Below are positions 31,899 to 39,198 of a DNA stretch of 64,000 nt, piece by piece. This DNA is from an uncultured Akkermansia sp. (GTDB lineage: Bacteria; Verrucomicrobiota; Verrucomicrobiia; Verrucomicrobiales; Akkermansiaceae). Location of the stretch: positions 62,001 to 126,000 of the forward strand of contig CALXRG010000005.1 of assembly GCA_944390825.1 (NCBI GenBank), written 5' to 3'. Made by a program: the position numbers and the translations under genes. Under the pieces are notes generated by a model. It did no database searches. It was not told where the DNA came from and saw only the letters and a list, made by a program, of their open reading frames with translations. The stretch's first letter is position 1. Each line of letters begins with the position of its first letter.

Positions 31899-31927
31899 TT
31901 GACTCCTAGTGCTTTATGAGCTATAAG
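31899..31927 (+). promoter_or_regulatory. Promoter of the autotransporter gene
   Basis: TTGACT (31899-31904) and TATAAG (31922-31927) are exactly 17 nt apart, about 65 nt before the ATG at 31993. Confidence 0.7.
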
Positions 31928-31992
31928 TCAGGAGAGTGACCGGTTAGATTGTATGACCGGTAAAGCCAACCAACAGACAGAGACCTATTACC

Positions 31993-34986
31993 ATGAAGAA
32001 GAATATGACGATTTTGGCCGCTCTGGCGCTGGGAGCCGGGGCGGGGATGCCGCCGGTTTTTGCGGCAGAAGTTCCCGTGGACGCTCTTCGCCCGGCAGCA
32101 GCCGACAGCATGGGGAATGCCGACGGTATTGAGTACGTGAGCGAGGGCGGCACATTGGTGTACCAGGGCAAGGACGGTATTTTGCTCAAGGAACAGAACC
32201 CCGGTGCTTCCAATTTCGATCGTTCGGCAATCGTGAAAGATGGGCAGGGAACGCTGGTCGTCCGCCCGGAGTCCCCGACGGATACGGCTTTCACCATGGA
32301 TCACAGCTTGGTTGTGCGGGAAGGCACGATGATCATGGAGGGCGTGCAGGTAACCAACACACCTACCCTGGAGAGCCCCAATCTGACGGTGGGGGGCAAT
32401 CACGCTCAGTTGATCCTGGACGGCGCCGTCTATCAGCAGGTCATCAATATGGCCGTGCCCGGTGGCAAGGCCTATGCTTCGGCCATCGTGGTCGGGGGAC
32501 GTGACGGCGATGGCACGCTGACGTTGAAGAACGGTTCCGTCATGAGCAATACCCAGGGGCTGTTCGCGGGGTATCCTTCAAAGGATACGCTAGCTGTTCC
32601 CTCTGACCCCAATCAGTATACGGATGCCCACGTAGCGGGAACCTATCTGACTCCGGAAGAAGAAGACGGCCGCTTATACCGGGATGTGAATCCTCAGGAG
32701 CAATTCTCGTCTGATTACGTCTGCTCTGGAGATGATCCATCGCAAATCTACATGAGCAAGGCGACGATCAATATCCTCGAGGGGTCTCGGTACGAGGCGG
32801 GTACGGCTGTGTACATTCAGAATGCTGAGGTGAATATCGATGGCGAAGGCAGCGCCATGATCGTCGGAACGCGCGCTACCGGTTTATGGCTGGATAGTTC
32901 CCTCGGTGTTGGGAGCGGCTTGGATGAGGGCAATTACCAGCCTTCTGCGGTCTTTCGCGTGACCGGCGGAGCTTTGCTTCAGTTCAACAACGAGGTTTAT
33001 ATGAGCTACGCGAGCGGTCATACAGAGATCCATGTATCCGGCAAAGGTTCAAAGCTCGTGATGGAGAATGCTTTGTACAATACTCCGCTTGACGACCCGA
33101 TGGAGGCTTCGCCTGAGGAGTTCTTTGCCAGCAGTTCCTGCATTTCTCTTGCCGATGGGGCGGAGGCCATCATTCCTCACATGAGGATGGGTGGCAGCGT
33201 CAGTGCTCAGAACGAGCGCGTGCTGCTTGTGGGCGCAGGGTGCAGCTATCACGGAACCGTCCTCGACCAGTTTAGAAATTCTCTGACGCAAAACTGGGGA
33301 ACGATGACTTTTGAGGATGGCAGCCTCAACTTTGCTCCGGAGATGCTGGACAGCAAGAAGGATTTCTACGCAACGCTGCATTTGCAGCAGGGGGCCTGTT
33401 TGATCAATGAGGCAGGCGCGGTGCTTTCTGTGACCAGCGCAAGCGGGCAGTCGACTTTTGCGGCTGATGCCGGCGGGTGTCTCGTTAACAACGGCCGACT
33501 GGTGAGTGATACAGCATTCGCGCTGGCTGGTACGTTGGCCGGCAGCGGCGAGATGGGCAAGGTGGTGACAGAGGCCGGCAGTACTGTGTACGTGGGCGGT
33601 ACCGCGGTGTGTGGTGACCGGTGGACGACGATTGTCGACGTTGTGTCTTCGGCGGGTTCGCCGCATTTTTCTGAGTTGACGCTGGCAGCGGGGACGACGC
33701 TCCGGTTTTACGTGGATGGCGATGTGGCCGCGACGGCGCAGAACACGGGGGCGGGAACGTATTCGAACCTGACCGTGGACGCAGGCGGGCTGACCTTTGC
33801 TGCCGACGGGGTGACGGCTTCGCTGACGCTGGGCCCGAATGTGCTCAAGACGGCGCTGCGGCGCGTGGAGAAGGCTCTCCCGATTGAGTTGGTGAAGGAG
33901 AAGGACGCAGCGGGTTCTCCTGCGGATAAGACGCTGGAGATGCAGATGGATTACCAGCTTACCGGGGAGCACGCGGAGCTGTTCACGGTGGCGCAGAGCG
34001 ATACACTCTGGCTGGTGCTGGCTCCTGCTGCGGTACGCGGTTATGTGGAGTATGGTGCGGCGGATTTGCTTAATACGCTTTGGACGGGTACGGGGACGGT
34101 GCAGGATTTCGCCCGCAAGGCTGTCGGCCAGGCGGCGGTGGCTTCCCGCGTCGGGCATGAGGAGGGGATTAGCCTCTGGGGTGCCGGCCTGGGTTATTTC
34201 ACCACGATGGGCAGTACCCATGGCTTTGATTACAACAGCGGCGGCTACGCCGTGGGTGCGGATGCTGCGGTGCTGCCGGGGGCACGCGTGGGAGCGGCTT
34301 TTGGGCAGACGTTTGGCACGTTTAAGGCGGATTCCGGCACGAAGGTGGATCAGGATGGCCTGATGGTTTCGCTCTACGGCAGTGCGGAGCAGAGGCTCAG
34401 TGAGCGGGTGTCATGGCGTACGAGCGCTTACGGGGCGTACGGGCAGATGGAGAATGAGGGGCGCACGCGCTCGGTGGATGGTACGCCGGGGCGGGCTGAT
34501 TGGGATGATGATGTGTGGACCTTCGGGGTGCAGACGGAGCTGCGCTGTGCGGTAACGGAGCGTTTCACGGTGTCGCCGTTCGTGGGGCTGGATTACCTGT
34601 ACGGGGCGCAGGACGGTTTCATTGAGTCGTTCAGCGATGGCACGAGCCGTTCGTATGACGGCGGGGCGATGCAGGTATGGCGCGTGCCGGTGGGCGTGCG
34701 CCTGGAGGGTGCGATTGCGCTGGGCGGGGAGCAGTACCTGTTCCCTGAGCTGACGCTGGCGTATGTGGGGGATATCAGCCGCAGTAATCCGCATGCGACG
34801 GTGGGGCTCTACGGCACCACGTCGCGGGTGCATGGTAATGACCCGGGCCGCAATGCGTTCATGCTGAATGCCGGGGTGACGTGGAAGATGTCCGAGCAGT
34901 GGGCAACCGGCGCTTCCTACCAGCTGGAGGTGCGCTCAGGACAGACGGCGCAGGGCGTGAACGGCTTCGTGCGCTTCAGCTTCTGA
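31993..34986 (+). CDS. Autotransporter (type V secretion) outer-membrane protein
   Basis: The 997-residue protein has a signal peptide (MKKNMTILAALALGAGAGMPPVFA). A long beta-helical passenger (about 25-720) is rich in G-TLTLKNGSV, INILEGS and VNIDGEGSA-like strands. A C-terminal autotransporter barrel (about 725-997) begins near LWGAGLGYFTTMGSTHGF and ends in GFVRFSF. The passenger is displayed on or released from the cell surface. I see no protease triad or known adhesin domain, so its role is open. It diverges from the Pho-box-controlled porin gene; shared regulation is possible but not shown. Confidence 0.92.
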   Translation: MKKNMTILAALALGAGAGMPPVFAAEVPVDALRPAAADSMGNADGIEYVSEGGTLVYQGKDGILLKEQNPGASNFDRSAIVKDGQGTLVVRPESPTDTAFTMDHSLVVREGTMIMEGVQVTNTPTLESPNLTVGGNHAQLILDGAVYQQVINMAVPGGKAYASAIVVGGRDGDGTLTLKNGSVMSNTQGLFAGYPSKDTLAVPSDPNQYTDAHVAGTYLTPEEEDGRLYRDVNPQEQFSSDYVCSGDDPSQIYMSKATINILEGSRYEAGTAVYIQNAEVNIDGEGSAMIVGTRATGLWLDSSLGVGSGLDEGNYQPSAVFRVTGGALLQFNNEVYMSYASGHTEIHVSGKGSKLVMENALYNTPLDDPMEASPEEFFASSSCISLADGAEAIIPHMRMGGSVSAQNERVLLVGAGCSYHGTVLDQFRNSLTQNWGTMTFEDGSLNFAPEMLDSKKDFYATLHLQQGACLINEAGAVLSVTSASGQSTFAADAGGCLVNNGRLVSDTAFALAGTLAGSGEMGKVVTEAGSTVYVGGTAVCGDRWTTIVDVVSSAGSPHFSELTLAAGTTLRFYVDGDVAATAQNTGAGTYSNLTVDAGGLTFAADGVTASLTLGPNVLKTALRRVEKALPIELVKEKDAAGSPADKTLEMQMDYQLTGEHAELFTVAQSDTLWLVLAPAAVRGYVEYGAADLLNTLWTGTGTVQDFARKAVGQAAVASRVGHEEGISLWGAGLGYFTTMGSTHGFDYNSGGYAVGADAAVLPGARVGAAFGQTFGTFKADSGTKVDQDGLMVSLYGSAEQRLSERVSWRTSAYGAYGQMENEGRTRSVDGTPGRADWDDDVWTFGVQTELRCAVTERFTVSPFVGLDYLYGAQDGFIESFSDGTSRSYDGGAMQVWRVPVGVRLEGAIALGGEQYLFPELTLAYVGDISRSNPHATVGLYGTTSRVHGNDPGRNAFMLNAGVTWKMSEQWATGASYQLEVRSGQTAQGVNGFVRFSF

Positions 34987-35017
34987 GTACCGGGGCGCAG
35001 TTTTGCCCCATGAGCGG

Positions 35018-35057
35018 ATTCCCTGCTTCTTCTCCGTATGGGGGAGAGGCAGGGAAT
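35018..35057. terminator. Long hairpin after the autotransporter
   Basis: ATTCCCTGC (35018-35026) and GCAGGGAAT (35049-35057) enclose a further C/T-rich and G/A-rich complementary stretch around GTAT. It lies between convergent genes and lacks a clear T-tract. Confidence 0.55.
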
Positions 35058-35242
35058 TATGCTGCCCGCAGGGGTGTATGGGGCTGCTGGCGCATGGTGG
35101 CGGTGTTGATGCCGGGGGGATGATGGCATTTGCTTGGTGGTGCAGCACTCGTGCCAGCCGTGGGGGGATTTGACGACTGGCGGGTAAATCATCGGTACGC
35201 AGATGTCGGCGAATCGGGAGCGGTGAGCAGCTCGAGTGCGTT

Positions 35243-36850
35243 TCAATCCTCAAGAGTCAGTCGGCATAACTCGAAGTTGACAAAGAAGCAATAAAGGGAG
35301 TCGATGCGCGTGACGTTAATACCCCAGTTTTTCAGGCGCTGCTGCAGCCAGGGATCTTTGTTGATCAGGTAAGCCGCCGCATGCGTGCGCAGGACTTCTC
35401 TCAAGGCTTCAGCATTTTCCAAGTGCCGGATTTTCCCTTTGGAGTAGCAGGTCTGCAAAGCCCACAGTGCGTTCATTTTGTGGGGAAAGGTGTAGGTGTC
35501 CTTGCCCAGCATGACGTAACAGGCAGGGGAGATGTCCGCACAATCGGTGATGATGGCGGAGGAGGCATCGGCTCTTGTGTATCCGATGAGCTTTTCTGCG
35601 ATGGCTCGCTCGGTGCTTTTGGTGCTTATGTAGCAGGAGATGCTGTGGGCGGCAGCAGTCAGCATGAAGGCTGCGAGAAGGAGTTGGTAGAGGTTTCGCT
35701 TTCGGATTTTGCCGAGCAGGATGAATCCCAGCCACATGCAGGGAAAGGCGGGGATGGTGTAGCGCAGCATGATGACCGGCACGATGAGGTAGGAAGCGGC
35801 GACGCCGATGATCGAGGCGAAGATATACAGGCTGATGCCGCACGTGGCGCTGCCCATGAGCCCCTTGGGTAGGTGGGGCCTGTTCAGGATCGCTGTGAGG
35901 TATGAGAGGGTCAGGAAGGCTGCCACCAGGGCGAAGAAGATGCCGGAGGCTTTGATGTGGGGAAAGACGGTCGGTGTGGCGGTGAAGGCTTCTTTGGGAA
36001 AGAAGGGCATGATGAAGAAGACTCCGGCTTTTTGCCAGGTCATCGGAGGGATCCAGTATCCTTCGCTGATGATTTGGGCTTGCTGTAGCAGGATAAATAG
36101 CCAGGGGAAAAAGCCGATCACGGCGATGCCGCATGCCCCCAGCCATAGCAGGGTGCTGCGCCGCCCCTGTTTCAGGCTTCGATACCCGGCGTAAACGTAG
36201 ATTGGCATGACGGCGAGGCAGGCATAGGTGTGTGTGTAGGCTGCACACAGCCCAGCGCTGGCGAAGAGGATCCAGTGTTTGTACGAGCCGGTTCGCAGGG
36301 CGTTCAGTGCGTAAAGGTAGCAGGCGAAAATGAAGAGCATGGCCCAGCCGTACATGCGGATTTCGGTGCCGTATTTCATGAGGTGCGGCACGCATGTGAC
36401 GGCCAGAATCGCCATGGCCGCCGTGTAGGTGCCCCACGATTTTCGCACGACGGTCACACATAGAAGCAGGGCAATGCCGAAGGGGAGAATCGAAACGACC
36501 TTGCCGGCGGTGATGAGGGGTAGATCCGGTATCAGGGCGTGAAGTGCGTCGATGAGTGCCTTCACGATGATGTAGTAAAGGGGCGGATGTACATCTTGCG
36601 CGGTGATGGAGATCATCTCCGCGTAGCTGTTATCAATGATGCAGAGGGTGGCTGCGGGATCCAGCCAGATGGCGGGGCTGAAGGCGAAATGAATGTGCAG
36701 AGCGAGGCAGAGCAGGGAGATGGAGGCGCAGAGGTAGAGGAAGAGGGGAGAATGGCAGAATTGTGTTGCCTGCTGAAGGAGAGGGGTGCGGGGTTCACCC
36801 CAAAGTAGTGAGAAGAGGTGCTTGGGGAGAGCTTTCAGGTGGCGAATCAT
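35243..36850 (-). CDS. GT39-like membrane glycosyltransferase (GT-C fold)
   Basis: The 535-residue polytopic protein has about ten or more transmembrane helices. The periplasmic loop motif AQDVHPPLYYIIVKALIDAL resembles the catalytic loop of ArnT/PMT-type glycosyltransferases that use polyprenyl-phosphate sugars. TEIRMYGWAML is another family-like segment. The C-terminal 130 residues form a soluble periplasmic domain. The start at 36850 (MIRHLKALPKHLF) is preferred; the 52 extra codons upstream are low-complexity and cross a direct repeat. Acceptor and sugar are unknown. It is monocistronic. Confidence 0.8.
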   Translation of the reverse strand: MIRHLKALPKHLFSLLWGEPRTPLLQQATQFCHSPLFLYLCASISLLCLALHIHFAFSPAIWLDPAATLCIIDNSYAEMISITAQDVHPPLYYIIVKALIDALHALIPDLPLITAGKVVSILPFGIALLLCVTVVRKSWGTYTAAMAILAVTCVPHLMKYGTEIRMYGWAMLFIFACYLYALNALRTGSYKHWILFASAGLCAAYTHTYACLAVMPIYVYAGYRSLKQGRRSTLLWLGACGIAVIGFFPWLFILLQQAQIISEGYWIPPMTWQKAGVFFIMPFFPKEAFTATPTVFPHIKASGIFFALVAAFLTLSYLTAILNRPHLPKGLMGSATCGISLYIFASIIGVAASYLIVPVIMLRYTIPAFPCMWLGFILLGKIRKRNLYQLLLAAFMLTAAAHSISCYISTKSTERAIAEKLIGYTRADASSAIITDCADISPACYVMLGKDTYTFPHKMNALWALQTCYSKGKIRHLENAEALREVLRTHAAAYLINKDPWLQQRLKNWGINVTRIDSLYCFFVNFELCRLTLED

Positions 36851-36908
36851 GAAAGGGGATGCGTGTGATGATGGTGGGGGAGATTCCCTGTGTGATTTCC
36901 TGTGGGTT

Positions 36909-36952
36909 GAATGCACGTAGCCTCTGGGAGGAATGCACGTAGCCTCTGGGAG
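36909..36952. repeat. 22-bp perfect tandem duplication
   Basis: A 22-bp sequence starting GAATGCACGTAGCC occupies 36909-36930 and is repeated exactly at 36931-36952, upstream of the glycosyltransferase gene. Confidence 0.9.
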
Positions 36953-37134
36953 ATGAGCCCGCTTGGCCGCAGCATGGTAACATAGACTTGCGCCGAGGTC
37001 AATCAATTGTAGTGGAATGGGGGATGCGGGTGGGGGTGCAGGCGGGGGTGGAACAGGGGGGGCGGAATGGTGTTTTGTGTGGCATGGCGGCGTGCGGGCT
37101 TGCTCTGGGGGGCGGCTTCATGTAGAATGCGGAC

Positions 37135-39198
37135 ATGGCAGTGAGCAGTACACGGCGTCAGTTTTTGGCCGGGTTGGGTGCCCTGGCAGCGCTGGCGCTG
37201 CCTGCGTGCCGCCGGGCGCAGCAGTATGCTGTGGAGCCGGAGGATTGCCCGGAGTGGGTGCGTGCGGGTGAGGCTACGGCGTTTGCGACGTCGATGCCTT
37301 GGGCGAGTGGGGCGGTGCCGCTGCTGGCGCTTTGCCACGGTGGGCTGCCGACATCGCTGGTGCCGAATCCTCATGCGGCGGCGTGCCGACCAGGGTTGCC
37401 GGCACTGGTGCAGGCGGCGCTGCTGGATGTGTATGACCCGGGTCGGGAGCGCGTGGCGCGTTTTAATGGTGGGGAGTTCCCGCTGGAGGGGGTGCGGGGC
37501 GCGCTGCGGGGATGGAGTCAGGCGCTGCGCGAGGGGCTGAGGCTGGCGCTGCTGCTGCCGGGGGGGCATTCTGCTGTGAGGCAGGCGCAGGTGGAGGCGT
37601 TGCGCGGGGTGAGTCCGGGGTTGCGCTGTTATAGCTGGGATCCTGTGGAGGAGCCGCGCCCGGAGGTGTTCCCGGAGCTGGAGCGTCAGCAGGTGGCGGC
37701 TCTCGGTGCGGCTGTGCGTTTTTCGAATGGTTATGCGGCGACGGGGGAGCGCGCGCTGGTGGTGCTGACGGATTTGCTGCGCCGTGGGGAGTTGGATTTG
37801 CTGCTGGTGATGACGCCGGCGGATCCGGCGGCGCATTCGCCGACGTTTGCGGAGGCTCTCCGGGTGACGGAGGCGGCGACGCTGCGCTGTTGCTTGCGGC
37901 GGGATGTGACGGCGGATTGCTGCCAGTATACGGTGCCGCAGACTCATTTCCTGGAGGAGTGGGGGGCGGATGCGGATGCGTGTGGTTGCTGGTGTTTGCG
38001 GCAGCCGGTGATGCTGCCGCTGGTGCCGGCTTTTTCTGAGGCGGAGTTGCTGGACGCGCTGATCCATGGGGGGGATTTGCCGGCGGTGGGGGGAGCTACC
38101 CCGTTTTCGCCGGCTCGGGATTGGGTGGCACGTGCGCTGGGTGGGGGTGAGGCTTTGGAGCGGGGGTTGAGGCGGGGGTTGGTGCCGGGGGCTCCCCGGC
38201 CGGTTGCGCTGCCGGTGGCTGCTGCGGGTACGCCGTATTTGCATCCGCTGGTGGTGGATGGGCGTTTTTTGCATAATGCTTGGTTGCGGGAGGTGTTTGA
38301 TTCTTTGAGTGGTTGCGCGGGTCTTCCCCCGGTTTTTGTGCCGGGGGAGGGGGCTGAGCTGGGGGGATGGCGGGTTTCGCGCTGGCATTTGCCTTGTGTG
38401 CGGGTGCCGGGTTTGTCCCATGGCTTGCTGCCGATGCTGCCGGGTGTGGCGGCGGCGATGTCGGTATCGCAGATGCCCGGCCAGCCTGCGGAGGCTCCCG
38501 CGCTGCCGGTGCAGCGGTCATGTGAGGCTCCGGAGCTGGTGGAGCAGGCGTGCGCGCCGGTGCAGGGGGCTTCTCCGCAGTGGGGGATGCGGATTGATTT
38601 TGGGGCTTGCATCGGTTGCCATGCGTGTACGGTGGCGTGCCGTGCTGAGAATAATATCCCGACGGTGGGGGCGGAGGAGCAGCGCAGGGGACGCGATTTG
38701 CAGTGGCTGCGTATTGATCGCTATCTCGACCGCACCGGGCGCGTGTGCTTTTTCTTGCCCAGTGCTTGCCGCCAGTGTGAGCAGGCTCCGTGTGAGTCGG
38801 TGTGCCCGGTGAATGCAACGGTGCATACGGCGGCTGGGCTGAATGCGATGGTGTATCCGCGCTGCTGGGGAACGCGCTACTGCGCGGCGGCATGCCCGTA
38901 TCAGGCGCGTACGTTCAATTTTTATGATTATGCCCGGGAGGCGTACCATGAGCAGAAGTTGCCGCCGAATCCTGCGGTGACGGTGCGTTCGCGCGGGGTG
39001 ATGGAGAAGTGTACGTATTGTGTGCAGCGTATCAATGCGGCGAAGGTGAGCGGGGAGCGTCCGCAGGCGGCTTGTGAGCAGGCTTGCCCGGTGGGGGCTA
39101 TCCGTTTGCTGGATTTGGTGCGGGAGCCCATCGGGCGGGCGGTGGTGAACTTTGATGCGGCTCAGACGCGGCCGCGGACGCGTTATGTCAGGGGATGA
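37135..39198 (+). CDS. ActB-like Tat-exported iron-sulfur protein (orphan)
   Basis: The 687-residue protein starts with a twin-arginine signal (STRRQFLAG, Arg7-Arg8) and a lipobox-like LPAC (Cys25). A degenerate molybdopterin-oxidoreductase-like region fills about 40-470. The C-terminal ferredoxin domain has four Cys clusters: C492/495/498/502, C545/548/553/557, C577/583/587 and C626/629/647/651. This matches the ActB subunit of alternative complex III or related quinol-oxidising complexes, which carries electrons through a Fe-S wire. It is shorter than typical ActB, and no ActA, ActC, ActD, ActE or NrfD-like gene is next to it. It overlaps the SNF2 gene. Confidence 0.8.
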   Translation: MAVSSTRRQFLAGLGALAALALPACRRAQQYAVEPEDCPEWVRAGEATAFATSMPWASGAVPLLALCHGGLPTSLVPNPHAAACRPGLPALVQAALLDVYDPGRERVARFNGGEFPLEGVRGALRGWSQALREGLRLALLLPGGHSAVRQAQVEALRGVSPGLRCYSWDPVEEPRPEVFPELERQQVAALGAAVRFSNGYAATGERALVVLTDLLRRGELDLLLVMTPADPAAHSPTFAEALRVTEAATLRCCLRRDVTADCCQYTVPQTHFLEEWGADADACGCWCLRQPVMLPLVPAFSEAELLDALIHGGDLPAVGGATPFSPARDWVARALGGGEALERGLRRGLVPGAPRPVALPVAAAGTPYLHPLVVDGRFLHNAWLREVFDSLSGCAGLPPVFVPGEGAELGGWRVSRWHLPCVRVPGLSHGLLPMLPGVAAAMSVSQMPGQPAEAPALPVQRSCEAPELVEQACAPVQGASPQWGMRIDFGACIGCHACTVACRAENNIPTVGAEEQRRGRDLQWLRIDRYLDRTGRVCFFLPSACRQCEQAPCESVCPVNATVHTAAGLNAMVYPRCWGTRYCAAACPYQARTFNFYDYAREAYHEQKLPPNPAVTVRSRGVMEKCTYCVQRINAAKVSGERPQAACEQACPVGAIRLLDLVREPIGRAVVNFDAAQTRPRTRYVRG

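Larger units (their letters stand above)
31524..31992. other. Divergent regulatory region, porin and autotransporter
   Basis: This 469-nt region holds the Pho box on the porin side and a good promoter on the autotransporter side, listed separately. I see no gene in it. Within the autotransporter leader the octamer TGACCGGT occurs twice (31937-31944 and 31954-31961). Confidence 0.6.

Noticed and set aside
37003-38421. 472-codon Arg/Pro/His-rich frame antisense to the ActB-like gene
   Set aside because: Low-complexity product typical of a GC-rich shadow; the + strand frame has Tat and Fe-S motifs.
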